From: Micromonospora sp. Llam0 | GTDB taxonomy: Bacteria > Actinomycetota > Actinomycetes > Mycobacteriales > Micromonosporaceae | Direction of reading: 5' to 3' | DNA: 64,000 nucleotides | Assembly (NCBI RefSeq): GCF_003751085.1 | Contig: NZ_RJJY01000001.1 | Span: 2,604,001-2,668,000, forward strand | Shown: positions 34,721 to 44,832 of the stretch, one piece after another | How positions within the stretch are numbered: position 1 is the stretch's first letter | Layout of the letters: each line of letters opens with the position of its first letter | Notes under the pieces: model-generated | What the model was told of the DNA's origin: nothing | What the model saw: the letters and a program-made list of their open reading frames with translations, nothing else | The model's database searches: none | Program-made: the position numbers and the translations under genes

Positions 34721-35773
34721 ATGCCCATCGTCCTCGGCATCGAGACCTCCTGCGACGAGACCGGCGTCGGCATAGTCGCCGACGGGGTCCTCCTCGGCGA
34801 CGCCCTCGCCACCAGTATGGACGAACACGCCCGCTTCGGGGGGATCGTCCCCGAGGTCGCCGCCCGCGCCCACCTGCACGCCATCACCCCGATGGTCCGC
34901 CACGCCCTCGACCACGCCGGCATCAACATCGGCGAAATCGACGCCGTCGCCGCCACCGCTGGCCCCGGCCTCGCCACCGCAGTGCAGGTCGGCCTCGCCG
35001 CTGGCAAGGCCTACGCGCTCAGTCTCGGCGTACCGCTCTACGGCGTCCACCACCTCGCCGGCCACGCCGCCGTCGACGTCCTCGAACACGGTCCCCTGCC
35101 CGCCCGCAGCGTCGCGTTGATCGTCTCCGGCGGGCACACCTCCCTCCTACTGGTCGGCGACCTCGCGACCGAGCCGGTCATCCACCTCGGCGACACCGTC
35201 GACGACGCCGCGGGAGAGGCGTTCGACAAGGTCGCCCGCCTCCTCGGACTGCCCTACCCCGGGGGTCCCGCCATCGACCGGGTCGCCCGCGACGGCAACC
35301 CCGACACGGTCGCCTTCCCCCGTCCCATGACCGGACCGGCCGACCCGCCCTACCAGTTCTCCTTCTCCGGCCTCAAGACCGCAGTAGCCCGCTGGGTCGA
35401 GAAACACCGCGAACACCCCCTGCCGGTAGCTGACATCGCCGCGTCCTTCCAGGAGGCCGTAGCTGACACCCTCACCCGCAAGGCCCTGACTGCCTGCCGG
35501 GACCACCAGGTCGACACGCTTCTGCTCGTCGGTGGCGTCGCCGCGAACAGCCGCGTCCGCGCCCTCGCCGAACACCGTTGCGCAGCCGCCGGCGTCCGGC
35601 TCCGCGTGCCCTCGGTACGGCTCTGCACCGACAACGGCGCCATGATCGCAGCACTCGGTGACCTGCTCGTGCGTGCCGGCGTCACCCCCGACCGGCTCAA
35701 TCTTGGCGCCAACCCGTCCGCCGTCCTGGACGGCGCGCTCCTGTACGGACACCGCCAGAAGCGAGCACCGTGA
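34721..35773 (+). CDS. tsaD: tRNA N6-adenosine threonylcarbamoyltransferase
   Basis: A 350-residue TsaD/Kae1/Qri7 protein. ASKHA-type nucleotide site [12 protein letters not shown] at the N-terminus, metal-binding [10 protein letters not shown] (HxxxH), [27 protein letters not shown], and the C-terminal [15 protein letters not shown] with the third metal ligand. It transfers threonylcarbamoyl to A37 of ANN-decoding tRNAs, working with TsaB/TsaE partners not present here. It starts 3 bp after def. tsaD normally sits with tsaB/rimI; this position suggests a second copy in a metal-regulated unit with def. Confidence 0.9.
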   Translation: MPIVLGIETSCDETGVGIVADGVLLGDALATSMDEHARFGGIVPEVAARAHLHAITPMVRHALDHAGINIGEIDAVAATAGPGLATAVQVGLAAGKAYALSLGVPLYGVHHLAGHAAVDVLEHGPLPARSVALIVSGGHTSLLLVGDLATEPVIHLGDTVDDAAGEAFDKVARLLGLPYPGGPAIDRVARDGNPDTVAFPRPMTGPADPPYQFSFSGLKTAVARWVEKHREHPLPVADIAASFQEAVADTLTRKALTACRDHQVDTLLLVGGVAANSRVRALAEHRCAAAGVRLRVPSVRLCTDNGAMIAALGDLLVRAGVTPDRLNLGANPSAVLDGALLYGHRQKRAP

Positions 35774-35915
35774 GCAGTCCGGCGTAGCGTGATTCCATGT
35801 CTTGTAGATCAGCGCCCGCCGAATCCGTAGGCCAGGCGACACGCACCGTTCATGGCCTACCCCGGGTCCGGCCCGGGCGGACACCTACGTGGTGTCCGCC
35901 CAGGCGCCAGCCTCG

Positions 35916-38153
35916 TCAGTTCCCGCGCAGCTGCGCAGCGGCGACGACCAGATGCCGCAGCGACGCCTCGACCTCAGCGTAACCACGGGTCTTCAGACCA
36001 CAGTCCGGGTTGACCCACAACCGCCCGGCCGGTACGGCCGCAACTGCCCTACGGAGGGCCTCGACCACCTCGTCGCGGGAGGGCACCCGGGGCGAATGTA
36101 TGTCCCACACCCCGGGGCCGACACCGCGCCGGTAGCCGATCGCAGCCAGATCGTCGAGGATCTCCATCTTCGAGCGTGACGCCTCGATGCTGGTCACATC
36201 GGCGTCCAGCGCATCGATCGCGGCGATGACCTCACCGAACTCCGAGTAGCACAGGTGGGTGTGGATCTGAGTATCATCGGCGACGCCGCTCGTCGCCAGC
36301 CGGAACGCGCCGACCGCCCAGTCCAGGTACGCCTGCTGGCCGGCCCTACGCAGCGGCAGGGTCTCCCGCAGGGCTGGTTCGTCGACCTGGATCACCCGGA
36401 TTCCGGCCGCCTCCAGATCCCGGCATTCGTCGCGCAGGGCGAGCGCAACCTGGTCGGCGGTGTCGGCCAGCGGCTGGTCGGTACGGACGAACGACCAGGC
36501 CAGGATGGTCACCGGGCCGGTCAGCATGCCCTTGACCGGCCGCTTGGTGAGGGACTGGGCGTAGGTGGACCAGTCGACCGTCATCGGGGCCTTGCGGGCC
36601 ACGTCGCCATGGATGATCGGCGGGCGGACACAACGGGAGCCGTAGGACTGGACCCAACCATGCTCCGTGGCCGCAAAACCGTCCAGCTGTTCACCGAAGT
36701 ACTGCACCATGTCGTTACGTTCCGGTTCGCCGTGCACCAGCACATCCAGGCCCAGCTTCTCCTGCAGTCGGATGACGTGTTCGACCTCAGCGCGCATCCG
36801 CTCGACATAGCCGTCGTGGTCGAGCCGACCAGCCCGGTACGCGGCGCGGGCCCGACGCAACTCGTCGGTCTGCGGGAACGACCCGATCGTGGTCGTCGGC
36901 AACTCCGGAAGCCCCAGCCGCTGCTGCTGCGCGGCCGCCCGATCCGGATAGTCGCCACGCAGGCGGTCGGCGGGGCCGAGGGCTGCCAGCCGGGCACGCA
37001 CGTCGCCGCGCCGCCACCCGACCGAAGCGACCGGCAGAGGTGGGGGCAGTTGCGCGATGCCGTCGCGCAGCGCCCTGCCGAGCAGGACCACCTCATCGAC
37101 CTTCTGCCGGGCGAACGCCAGCCGGGCGGACAGCTCCGGGTCGAGCCCGCCTTCGACCGCGAGGTCGACCGGGACGTGCAGCAGCGAACAGGAGGTGGCG
37201 ACGGCGACATGGTCGGCCAGCCCGGCAACGTTCGCTCCGACAGCGACGGCGGCCTGCAGGTCCGTACGCCAAATGTTGCGGCCGTCCACCAGCCCGGCGA
37301 CGATCGTCCGGCCGCGTAGCGGCCCGGCTGCGGCGAGCCGATTCATACTTGCCGGCCCGGCCACCAGGTCCAGGCCAATCGCCTCCACCGCCGTGTCCAG
37401 CAACGCGGGCAGGGCGTCACCGAGTTCACCGAAGTAGGTGGCTACGAAGATCCTCGGCCGCTGAGTGACCTCCGCGAGGCGGGCGTAGGCGCCGCGCAGG
37501 GCGTCAATCTCGGCCGGGGTGCGGTCGGCGACGTAGGCCGGCTCGTCCAACTGCACCCAGGCCACCCCTGCAGCCGCCAGCGCGGCGAGGATATCGACGT
37601 ACACCTCGACCAGCTCGTCCAGCCGGGAGAACGGGTCGTCGCCCTTGGCCAGCAGCAGGAACGTGGCCGGCCCGACGAACACCGGTCGAGTGGTGATACC
37701 CAGCTCACGGGCTTCGGCGTACTCACCCAACGCCTTCGCCGGGCTCGGACGGAAGACGAGGCCCGGGTCGATCTCCGGCACCAGGTAGTGGTAGTTCGTG
37801 TCGAACCACTTCGTCAGCTCCAACGCCGGCTCGACGTCGGCCCCGCGCGCCATCGCGAAGTAGGTGTCCAACTCGCCGAGCCCAAGCCGGGCGAACCGGC
37901 CAGGGATCGCACCAACGGCGACAGCGGTGTCGAGCACGTGATCGTAGTAGGAGAACGTGTTCGACGGAATCGCGTCGAGCCGGGCGTCGGCCAACGTCCG
38001 CCAGACCTCGGACCGCAGCTCAGCGGCGGTCCTCTCCAATTCCTCGGCGCCGATGCCGCCCGCCCAGTAGGCCTCGAGGACCTTCTTCAGCTCACGGTCG
38101 GCGCCGATGCGCGGATAGCCGAGCACAGTGCTCTGCCCGAATGCGGTAGTCAC
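35916..38153 (-). CDS. metE: Cobalamin-independent methionine synthase
   Basis: A 745-residue MetE with N-terminal [20 protein letters not shown], the linker and the C-terminal catalytic barrel. Zinc ligands are seen in [13 protein letters not shown] (His and Cys), [10 protein letters not shown] (Glu) and [15 protein letters not shown] (Cys). It methylates homocysteine with methyltetrahydrofolate polyglutamate and needs no B12. The GTG at 38153 follows GGAAGGA. A cobalamin riboswitch directly upstream should shut it off when B12 is available and the B12-dependent enzyme MetH can work. This links it to the uptake genes in the window. Confidence 0.96.
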   Translation of the reverse strand: MTTAFGQSTVLGYPRIGADRELKKVLEAYWAGGIGAEELERTAAELRSEVWRTLADARLDAIPSNTFSYYDHVLDTAVAVGAIPGRFARLGLGELDTYFAMARGADVEPALELTKWFDTNYHYLVPEIDPGLVFRPSPAKALGEYAEARELGITTRPVFVGPATFLLLAKGDDPFSRLDELVEVYVDILAALAAAGVAWVQLDEPAYVADRTPAEIDALRGAYARLAEVTQRPRIFVATYFGELGDALPALLDTAVEAIGLDLVAGPASMNRLAAAGPLRGRTIVAGLVDGRNIWRTDLQAAVAVGANVAGLADHVAVATSCSLLHVPVDLAVEGGLDPELSARLAFARQKVDEVVLLGRALRDGIAQLPPPLPVASVGWRRGDVRARLAALGPADRLRGDYPDRAAAQQQRLGLPELPTTTIGSFPQTDELRRARAAYRAGRLDHDGYVERMRAEVEHVIRLQEKLGLDVLVHGEPERNDMVQYFGEQLDGFAATEHGWVQSYGSRCVRPPIIHGDVARKAPMTVDWSTYAQSLTKRPVKGMLTGPVTILAWSFVRTDQPLADTADQVALALRDECRDLEAAGIRVIQVDEPALRETLPLRRAGQQAYLDWAVGAFRLATSGVADDTQIHTHLCYSEFGEVIAAIDALDADVTSIEASRSKMEILDDLAAIGYRRGVGPGVWDIHSPRVPSRDEVVEALRRAVAAVPAGRLWVNPDCGLKTRGYAEVEASLRHLVVAAAQLRGN

Positions 38154-38274
38154 CAATGGGTCCTTCCCTCGAAGTGCCCGGCGGACACGGGAGGGGAGGA
38201 AGGCAGGGTACGGCGAGGTACCAGCTTCCGCCCTGGCCCTCCCGAGGAGCCGCCGGCGGCGCACACCGTGCGGC

Positions 38275-38445
38275 GTGCGCAGTGCTGGCAGGTCTTCGGA
38301 CTCGTGGGCGTGACACGTCGGTCGCCTACTGGCCGTCGCTTCCCAGACCTTACGGTCCAGTGCTTCGTTGACGGCGGTCGTTCCCACTCACCGCTGCGGG
38401 GCAGTCCCGGTCTCACACCGGGTTCCCTCTTACGACGCCCCACCC
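38275..38445 (-). promoter_or_regulatory. Cobalamin riboswitch of metE
   Basis: Minus strand: GAGGGAACCCGGTGTGAGACC, then GGGACTGCCCCGCAGCGGTGAG, and at the 3' end CGAGTCCGAAGACCTGCCAGC. A textbook full-length cobalamin aptamer 120 bp ahead of metE. The gap 38446-38653 holds only its promoter region and the start of an IS remnant. Confidence 0.95.
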
Positions 38446-38653
38446 AACCTACGGACGGGACGAACCAACACCGTCCGCCATCGTACGGGCCGTACCGTCG
38501 CGCCAGTGTCCGCCGCACGGGACACCGCAGAATTTCGATGCCCGGTCGACGAATCTGGGATGCCCACCTGGGGCCATACGGTCTTGGGCCTGACCCGGTT
38601 TGACGGACATCCCAGGTCAGAGGGGCTGTGTGCTCCTCGGGAGGATGTTCATC

Positions 38654-38965
38654 ATGGAAGGCATGGGCAAGAAACCACGCCGGCCGCGCAGAGCGTTCAC
38701 GCCGGAGTTCAAGGCGGAGATCGTCGAGGTGTGCCGGCGGGGTGACCGGACGATGGCGCAGGTCGCGAGGGACTTCGACCTGACCGAGACCGCGGTACGC
38801 GAGTGGGTCAGGCAGGCAGACCTCGACAACGGCACCCGGTCGGACGGGTTGACCAGCGAGGAACGCGACGAGTTGGCGCGGCTGCGGCGGGAGAACCGCC
38901 GGCTCCGCGAGGACGTCGACATCCTCAGACGGGCCACGGCTTTCTTCGTGTTAATGCCAGGCTGA
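38654..38965 (+). pseudogene. IS3-family OrfA remnant
   Basis: The first frame of an IS3-type transposase: RRAFTPEFKAEIVEVCRRGD, TMAQVARDFDLTETAVREWV (helix-turn-helix) and the leucine-zipper-like ELARLRRENRRLREDVDILRRATAFF. It should continue into KETR and be followed by OrfB, but the sequence diverges after ATAFF and no OrfB is found. The element was therefore cut off at about 38.94 kb. Confidence 0.8.
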
Positions 38966-39158
38966 TCGATGTCCGGCGGGGTTCGCTCGTTTCTTCGTTG
39001 CCCCGGCCCGCGCGGCTGGTGGCTTGTCCTGATGTGCGGCCCCGTCGGACACCGCGCCGGGCGGGGAGTGGCTTGATAGGAGCCTGCGAACGCTCGATTG
39101 AGGCATGCCCCCTCGTCCGGCTCGTGGACCTGCCCCCTGTCTGCGGTGAGGAGCCGGC

Positions 39159-39413
39159 ATGACCGTGATCGGAACCGACGCCCACAAACGCACCCTACGC
39201 TGGTCGCAGTTGACGACCTTGGCCGCAAGCTAGGTGAACGGACCATCGCCGCCACGGACGAGGGCCATCTCCAGGCACTGGAGTGGTCCGCCCGATGGAC
39301 CCAGGTGACCTTCGCCGTCGAGGACTGCCGGCATATGACCCGCCGGCCGGAACGTGACCTGCTGCGCGCCGGGCAGCGGGTGGTGCGGGTGCATACCCGG
39401 CTGATGGCAGCTG
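39159..39413 (+). pseudogene. IS110-family transposase N-terminal fragment
   Basis: MTVIGTDAHKRT starts the DEDD-type RuvC-like domain of IS110 transposases (D of GTDAHK), then after a small deletion (about 39191) LVAVDDLGRKLGERTI, VTFAVEDCRHMTRRPERDLLRAG and VVRVHTRLMAAAR continue in another frame. The gene stops abruptly at about 39.41 kb where unrelated coding sequence begins. Inactive. Confidence 0.75.
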
Positions 39414-39659
39414 CGCGTAGTCGCCGCAGCACACGGGCATCGCAGCATCGTGCTCGGTGCGTGGGGGTGCGGGGTGTTTCGCAACGATCCCGCGACCGTG
39501 GCCGACGCGTTCGCCCAAGCCTTGGACGCGGTCGCTCACTTCGATCACGTGGTGTTCGCCATCCGCGACAACCTGCCCGGAACACCGGTCCGCGCGGCGT
39601 TCGCCGAACGTTTCAGCCCAACGGCCGGCGAGCGGACCAGCGGCGACCCTTGTGGCTGA
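39414..39659 (+). pseudogene. C-terminal fragment of TIGR02452 (microbial PARG-like) protein
   Basis: The frame reads VVAAAHGHRSIVLGAWGCGVFRNDP, ADAFAQALDAVAHFDHVVFAIRDN and GTPVRAAFAERF, the C-terminal end of TIGR02452-type poly(ADP-ribose) glycohydrolase-like proteins (GAWGCGVFxNDP is diagnostic). The N-terminal catalytic part is missing, replaced by the IS110 fragment. The end overlaps the next gene's start. A macro-domain gene lies 2.6 kb downstream. Confidence 0.75.
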
Positions 39660-40390
39660 CCACCGCCCGGTACGCCAGACACAACCGGCAATCCGCTTCC
39701 AGTTCCAGCTACGCCCGCTGGACCAGGTGCACCCCTGGGGTCGGGACAAACAGACGCTGCACTGGTTCGGACTCACCGAAGGCTGGTACTGGCTCGACCT
39801 CAACGGACATCAGCTGCTGCGCTACTCCGCCGAGACGGTACGCCGACGGCCATGACGATCCGCCGTACGCCGACTACTACGTCGTACGGCTCTGGGAAGA
39901 CCTGCTGCAGCTACTCCCTACGATTCTGGAACCGATGCCCGCCGACCTGCTGCCCTTCATCGAAGCGGACGCCACGACCTGGACCGCCCGAGACGACGAA
40001 TCCGATGCAGACACCACGGCCGAGGAGTGGTGCGGCGATCACTACCTGGACTTCGGCTACCTACGTAACGCCCCGAAGGTGCGCTGCTGGCGCACGATCA
40101 GCACCGACGACGACACAGTGACAATCGACTGGTGGAACCAGCGCCTCGACCCGGACGACGACATCGTCTTCACCGGCCCAGTACGGGGACGGATCGCTTT
40201 CTGCACTCAGCAGTTCACCGACGCGGTGCGCGATCTGGATCGCCAGCTGATGGTTGCCATGGACAAGCAGGTCAGTGAGTTGGAGCGGCGCGGTTCTCTG
40301 CCCGGCGTCGAACTGGATCTGGTCGCGTTGCGCAACGAGCACCGCCAGCGCACCACCTGGCTCGCCCACGCCCTGGACCGGACGCCAGCG
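39652..40390 (+). pseudogene. DUF5984 protein, frameshifted and 3'-truncated
   Basis: From GTG 39652: IRFQFQLRPLDQVHPWGRD, LHWFGLTEGWYWLDLNGHQLLRYS, then after a frameshift near 39845 YADYYVVRLWEDLLQLLPTILEPMPADLL and WCGDHYLDFGYLRNAP. This is the actinobacterial DUF5984 family, function unknown. Its C-terminus runs into a truncated IS3 element (after TTWLAHALD). Confidence 0.7.
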
Positions 40391-40910
40391 ACGAGCCAGC
40401 CGGTGACGTAGCGGGAGTAGATGTCGATGACGACGTAACACCGGTACCAGACGCCTTTGACAGGTCCCTTCAACGCGGTGATGTCCCAGGACCACACCTG
40501 ACCGGGTCCGGTCGCGACCAGCTCGGGCCGTACCCGGGGTGGGTGGGTCGCCAGTCGGCGTCGTTCCCGGCTCTGCCCCGCCGCGCGGGCGATGCGGTAC
40601 ATCGTGGACATGGAGCAGTGGTAGCGGCCCGCGTCGAGTTCCCGCGCCCACACCTGAGGAATCGCCAGATCGGCGTAGGCAGGCGAGTTCAGCACCGCGA
40701 GGACCCGGTCACGTTCGGCCGGGCTCAGCGCCTGCGGCGGCGGGTTCCGGGGCAGCCACGGCCCGTGTCGCGGACCGACCGGGCGCGCCCGCCGGTAGTA
40801 GGTCGCCCGCGAGGTCCCGGTCAACGCGCACGCCCGCTGCACCGAGATGTCCGCATCGCGCAACTCGCCGAACACGGCGGTCAGGACCTCCTCGGCGGGT
40901 TGTCGTTGTC
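40390..40910 (-). pseudogene. IS3-family OrfB, C-terminus lost
   Basis: Begins VLTAVFGELRDADISVQRACALTGTSRATYYRRA and continues with VWARELDAGRYHCSMSTMYRI and the first catalytic aspartate in VWSWDITALKGPVKG. It ends after DIYSRYVTGWLVAG, before the remaining catalytic residues, where the sequence switches to the antisense of the DUF5984 gene. Confidence 0.78.
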
Positions 40911-41330
40911 CGCGCTCTCGGAGAGTTCTTCCAAGAGCGCGTGCGCTTTTCCCATGATGTCCAACGCCATCCGGGTCTTCTTCAGGTCCGCCTGCAGTTT
41001 CTCGTTCTGCCGGCGCAGCTTCTCCAACTCGATCTGTTCCGCGGACTTCTTCACCCGCGACCCGACCGCCGCGGTGCCGGCGCCCATCGCCGCAGGGGCA
41101 TCGGGGCCGAGTTGCCCGGCGTCGCGGGCCCGTGTCCATTCGACGATGTGCGACGAGTACAGGCCTTCCCGGCGCAGGATCGCACCCTTCTCTCCGTTCG
41201 GGGCGTTCTCGTACTCGGCAACCATCGCGAGCTTGTATTCCGCGCTGAAGACCCGCCGCGACGGCTTCGGCGCCGGATCAGCCCCGCCGCTGGCCGCCGA
41301 CTGCTTGCCAGATGAAGTGGACATGTACAC
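40881..41330 (-). CDS. IS3-family OrfA
   Basis: About 149 residues: RRVFSAEYKLAMVAEYENAP and ILRREGLYSSHIVEWTRARD (DNA-binding helices), then a coiled coil EQIELEKLRRQNEKLQADLKKTRMALDIMGKAHALLEELSE. This is a complete OrfA of the IS3 family. Start may be GTG 41330 or the ATG six bases downstream. The usual programmed frameshift into OrfB lies near its end. Confidence 0.8.
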   Translation of the reverse strand: MYMSTSSGKQSAASGGADPAPKPSRRVFSAEYKLAMVAEYENAPNGEKGAILRREGLYSSHIVEWTRARDAGQLGPDAPAAMGAGTAAVGSRVKKSAEQIELEKLRRQNEKLQADLKKTRMALDIMGKAHALLEELSESADNDNPPRRS

Positions 41331-41471
41331 AAGGATCTCCGATCCCCGCCCTCAGGTCAGCACCCCACTCACACGGGGTGTCTCACACCACCTTGACCAA
41401 GAAGGCAAATCCCCTCCGGTCCGCAGGTTCTCTAATCTGCTGCCGATCGGGCGTACCGCCGGCTGGTCAGG

Positions 41472-42083
41472 TCATTGATCTTGCTCATAGTCGCGGATGT
41501 CACCGCTGGCGAGGATGCCGTCGAGGAAGTGTCGAAAGACCGGCCAGGGAAACGTCGGGCTGCGGTGCCCGATAACTGTGACCTGCCCTGCGGGGGCCGG
41601 TACGAACGGTCCGCCACCCGGTTGGAGGTCGGGGATGCGTACGTCGATGTAGCCATCTGAGCTGTCTGTCGGGTTGACCTCGTAGAGCTCGTAGCACCAG
41701 CCGTCGTGCTGGCCGTCATGGTAGGACGTGACCTCGAAAGCCTGGCTCGCGAAGCGCCACGAGTTCACGGATAGAGAGAGGTCACCGCTCGCGGTCGCGG
41801 TCGCGGTCGCCGGGTCGGACACGATGTCGCCGGATGCCTCGACGAAGCGGATAAAGCGCAGCAACACCGGCCAGGGCAATGGCCCTCCAGCGAAGGCCAC
41901 GTAGGCATAAGTCGCGTCCGCCGGCGTGAACGGCACACCGGCAGGCGTCGTATCCGGAATCACCACGGCGACCCCGCCGGAGGTTCGGTACCACCCAGTC
42001 AGCTCATAGGTCCATGCGTCCTCCGGCAGGAGGTACATCGAGTTGATCTGGAAGGTCGTCCCGTTGTACGTCCACTCTTCCAC
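41472..42083 (-). CDS. Hypothetical protein with internal duplication, 203 residues
   Basis: Family not recognised. From GTG 42083 the protein has two similar halves of about 95 residues. Shared blocks: VVIPDTTPAGVPFTPA versus VRIPDLQPGGGPFVPA, LPWPVLLRFIRFVEASGDI versus FPWPVFRHFLDGILASGDI, and WTYELTGWYRTSGG versus WCYELYEVNPTDSSDG. No signal peptide or membrane segment. Codon use is less GC-biased than in neighbours, which suits a recently acquired gene. The frame extends further upstream over the antisense of the macro-domain gene, and that extension is disregarded. Start is uncertain. Confidence 0.6.
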   Translation of the reverse strand: MEEWTYNGTTFQINSMYLLPEDAWTYELTGWYRTSGGVAVVIPDTTPAGVPFTPADATYAYVAFAGGPLPWPVLLRFIRFVEASGDIVSDPATATATASGDLSLSVNSWRFASQAFEVTSYHDGQHDGWCYELYEVNPTDSSDGYIDVRIPDLQPGGGPFVPAPAGQVTVIGHRSPTFPWPVFRHFLDGILASGDIRDYEQDQ

Positions 42084-42213
42084 ACCGGCAGGATGCCAGG
42101 CCCAAAGTGCGAGGTAGTGACCTGCGGGGCACGACGCCCGGATCTGCCGCCGATCGGTCGGGGAGCCTACGTGCGGGCAGGTATCGCTACGTCGCGTGTG
42201 CCAGGATCCTGCT

Positions 42214-42723
42214 GTGACAACGATCGAGATCGTCCAGGGCGACATCACTCGGGAACACGTGGACATCATCGTCACCGCCGCGAACGAGTCGCTGCTCGGC
42301 GGCGGCGGTGTCGATGGTGCCATCCACCGCGCCGCCGGACCTCGCCTGGCACAGGCCGGCGGCGCGATCGGTCCCTGCGAGCCGGGCGATGCGATGGCGA
42401 CCCCGGCGTTCGACCTCGACCCGCCGGTTCGGCACATCATCCACACCGTCGGACCGATCTGGGAAGGCGGTGACCACGGCGAAGCCGACGTCCTGACCTC
42501 CTGCTACCGACGTAGCCTGCAACTCGCCGACGAACTCGGCGCCCGGACCGTCGCCTTCCCCGCGATCGCCACCGGCGTATACGGGTTCCCTCCCGACCAA
42601 GCCGCCCGGATCGCCGTGGCAACGATCAAGACCACACCAACCGCAGTCCAACGGATAAGACTCGTCGCTTTCGACGAAGACACCCGGGAACACCTGCAAG
42701 CGGCAATGGTACGCAGCGACTGA
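42214..42723 (+). CDS. Macro-domain ADP-ribose hydrolase (YmdB-like)
   Basis: A 169-residue macro domain: [39 protein letters not shown] (the ADP-ribose-binding NAANxxLxxGGGVxxAIH pattern with A in place of the first N), [21 protein letters not shown] and the loop [13 protein letters not shown]. It hydrolyses O-acetyl-ADP-ribose or ADP-ribosylated substrates. GTG 42214 precedes TTIEIVQGD directly. The nearby PARG-like fragment also handles ADP-ribose; both may derive from one ADP-ribosylation-related island. Confidence 0.88.
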   Translation: MTTIEIVQGDITREHVDIIVTAANESLLGGGGVDGAIHRAAGPRLAQAGGAIGPCEPGDAMATPAFDLDPPVRHIIHTVGPIWEGGDHGEADVLTSCYRRSLQLADELGARTVAFPAIATGVYGFPPDQAARIAVATIKTTPTAVQRIRLVAFDEDTREHLQAAMVRSD

Positions 42724-43319
42724 CGAATCCGGATCTGCCGCGAAGCGCTCGTCACTGACGGTAGCGACAGTTTGCGCCTAGCTCCGGGCGCCTGGGCAAT
42801 GGCGACCGTGATCTGGTCCGGGACCAGGTGTTGCGAATTGAACACCGAGTGATCTGGAGGATCGTCGTCAGGTGTGCCCGGAAGCGTTGGCGGGCGGAGT
42901 GGTGGAACGCGGGTTCACGCGACACGCCCCGTCCTGGGTCGGCTCGCGGGTACAGCGTCAGCTGCGGCCTGCTGGTGGGCGCCGTCGTCCGAGAGACGAT
43001 CATCAGCCGCGAGCCCAGGAGGTCTTCTCCAGGCCGACCGCAGCTTCTCCTTGCACAGGCTTGACGCAAGCCGAAACCGCACTTCGCTGCTCCCCCAGAG
43101 CTTCGCCAAATGCGATCTGCGGCACCGGCCAGTGAGGCTGTAGTATCAGCGCATGCGCACTCAAAGTGCGCGTAGCTGCGGACGGTGGGGATTCGAGTCC
43201 CCCCTCGGACACAAGTTTTCCGCAGCTATGCGCAGGTTCACGTGTTCGTGTTCAAGCGTCTTTGAACACCTCATCTACCCTGTCTCGTCCCGATCGCTAA
43301 TCACCTGCTGCGGGCGGGG
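42724..43319 (+). other. Non-coding stretch with tRNA/tmRNA 3'-end-like sequence
   Basis: No convincing gene in about 600 bp. At 43150-43212 lies GCGCACTCAAAGTGCGC (a stem whose loop reads CTCAAAG like an anticodon arm), followed by GGACGGTGGGGATTCGAG and TCCCCCCTCGGACACA, which resembles the T-arm and 3' end of a tRNA or tmRNA. The T-loop base normally G53 is A and no 5' acceptor half is found, so it is not an intact RNA gene. Its place just before an integrase gene makes an attachment-site remnant likely. Confidence 0.4.
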
Positions 43320-43802
43320 GTGGTCGTGGTGACCACCTCGTTCGTGCCGCCGGTGATCCCCAAGGTGGCCCCGGGCGGTGGTGGCGGCACCGGCCCTGCG
43401 GGTCGGGCTCGAGGGCCGCTTCCCATACCGGCTTTGGCAGCCGGATACCCACGGGCGTCGGACACCGCGTACGCGTTGAGCGCGGTGGACAAGAGCGGCC
43501 GGGTCGCCGATCGCAGTATCGTCCGTGTGCTCTGCTGGATGCCGGGCACCCGGCTGGACATCCGCGAGAAGGCCGGCACCATCGTGGCCCGCCCAGCGGC
43601 TGACGCTGTGCACTTCATCGACGATCGCGGCCATCTACACCTGCCGTTGGCGGTGCGTCGGTGGTGCGGCCTGACCCCCGGGGACCGCGTGCTGCTCGCT
43701 GCCATCCGTGCCAGCGGTGTGCTGGTGGCGCATCCCCTCGCGGTGCTCGACCGGCTGCTCGCCGATGTTCACGCCGCCGTCGAGGGAGGTGAGGCGTCGT
43801 GA
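43320..43802 (+). CDS. AbrB/SpoVT-type small DNA-binding protein
   Basis: About 160 residues; the C-terminal half is a swapped-hairpin AbrB-like domain: VHFIDDRGHLHLPLAVRRWCGLTPGDRVLLAAIRASG followed by VLVAHPLAVLDRLLADVHAA. The N-terminal 60 residues are Pro/Gly-rich. It ends with GTGA overlap onto the recombinase gene. Such AbrB-recombinase pairs occur in actinobacterial integrative elements and may regulate excision. GTG 43329 is an alternative start. Confidence 0.7.
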   Translation: MVVVTTSFVPPVIPKVAPGGGGGTGPAGRARGPLPIPALAAGYPRASDTAYALSAVDKSGRVADRSIVRVLCWMPGTRLDIREKAGTIVARPAADAVHFIDDRGHLHLPLAVRRWCGLTPGDRVLLAAIRASGVLVAHPLAVLDRLLADVHAAVEGGEAS

Positions 43803-44832
43803 GTCGCAGCGTTGCCGGGCGGCCGGAATTGGAGGCGGCCCGGCTGTTGCTGGAGCGAATGGGCATCGCCCCGTCCGACCTGCTGGACGTACGGCCGACC
43901 CGTCCACCGGCCCCGACGTTCGCCGAGTACGTGCCGGTCGTGGCCGCCGCAGTGTCGCCAGGTACCCGGCGTGCGTACGGCTCGTACTGGAACCGCGTCG
44001 TGGAGGCATGGGGCGATCGGTGTATCGACGAACCCCGCCCCTCGGAAATCGAACAGCTACGCGTCAGGTGCAGGCCAACGTGGTGGCCCGACGCAACAAC
44101 CGGGGCGGCCGATCCGCCGCCGAGCACTTGGTGGCCGCGCTGCGCTGCCTGTACCGGCGGGCCGTGGCGGACGGATACCTCGATGCGGCCGACAACCCGG
44201 CGCTGAAGGTGGACAAGCCGCGCCGGCTGCCAAGTACCCGACGCGCGATCGGAGACGCACGCCTGGCCCAGATCAACGAGGTGGCGGCCAGCACCGGCGA
44301 TGACCCGGCTCTGGACGCACTGCTAATCCGGCTACACACCGAGACGGCCTGCCGCCGCGGCGGGGCGCTCGGGCTACGCCTGAAGGATCTGGACACCGAC
44401 CAGTGTCTGATCTTCTTGCGGGAGAAGGGCAGCACCTCCCGCTGGCAGCCGGTCTCGCCGACGCTGACGCGACACCTGTTAGCCCACCACGCTGAACGCG
44501 GCGACGGCGACCGGGAGGGGCCGCTGTTGCGCTACCGCGACGGTCGCGCGCTGACCTACCGGCGCTACGACTATCTGTGGGCGCGGATCGGGCAGCATCT
44601 GCGGTGGGTGCACACCCAGCAGATCAGCACCCACTGGCTACGGCACACCACCCTGACCTGGGTGGAACGCACCTACGGTCACGCCGTGGCCAGCGCCTAC
44701 GCCGGCCACACCGACGGCGGCGCCAGCGGATCGACAGCAACCTACGTGCGGGCAACACTTCACGAGGTCGCGGTGGCGTTGGCCGGCCTGACCGGTGAGG
44801 AGCACCCGCTCGCCGCAGAAGCCTGGAGATGA
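43799..44832 (+). pseudogene. Tyrosine recombinase/integrase, frameshifted
   Basis: N-terminal core-binding part (TFAEYVPVVAAAVSPGTRRAYGSYWNRVVEAWGD) is in one frame and the rest in another, with the shift near 44060. The catalytic part has the first Arg in HTETACRRGGALGLRLKDLD, HxxR in STHWLRHTTLTW and the nucleophile Tyr in TATYVRATLHEVA. So only the frameshift disables it. It follows an AbrB-type gene and a tRNA-like sequence, as expected at the edge of an integrated island. Confidence 0.8.

Larger units (their letters stand above)
40385..41385 (-). mobile_element. IS3-family element, 5' part only
   Basis: Contains orfA and the first half of orfB on the minus strand. The OrfB reading stops being transposase-like at about 40.39 kb, after VIDIYSRYVTGWLVAG, so the catalytic end (second D and E) is missing. 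Its left edge is fused to the DUF5984 gene; the right inverted repeat should lie just past 41.33 kb but was not defined. Confidence 0.75.

Noticed and set aside
43140..43215. Functional tRNA-Leu(CAA) or tmRNA gene
   Set aside because: The anticodon-like and T-arm-like segments are there, but the 5' acceptor strand does not pair, base 53 is wrong and the 3' end is not CCA-like.
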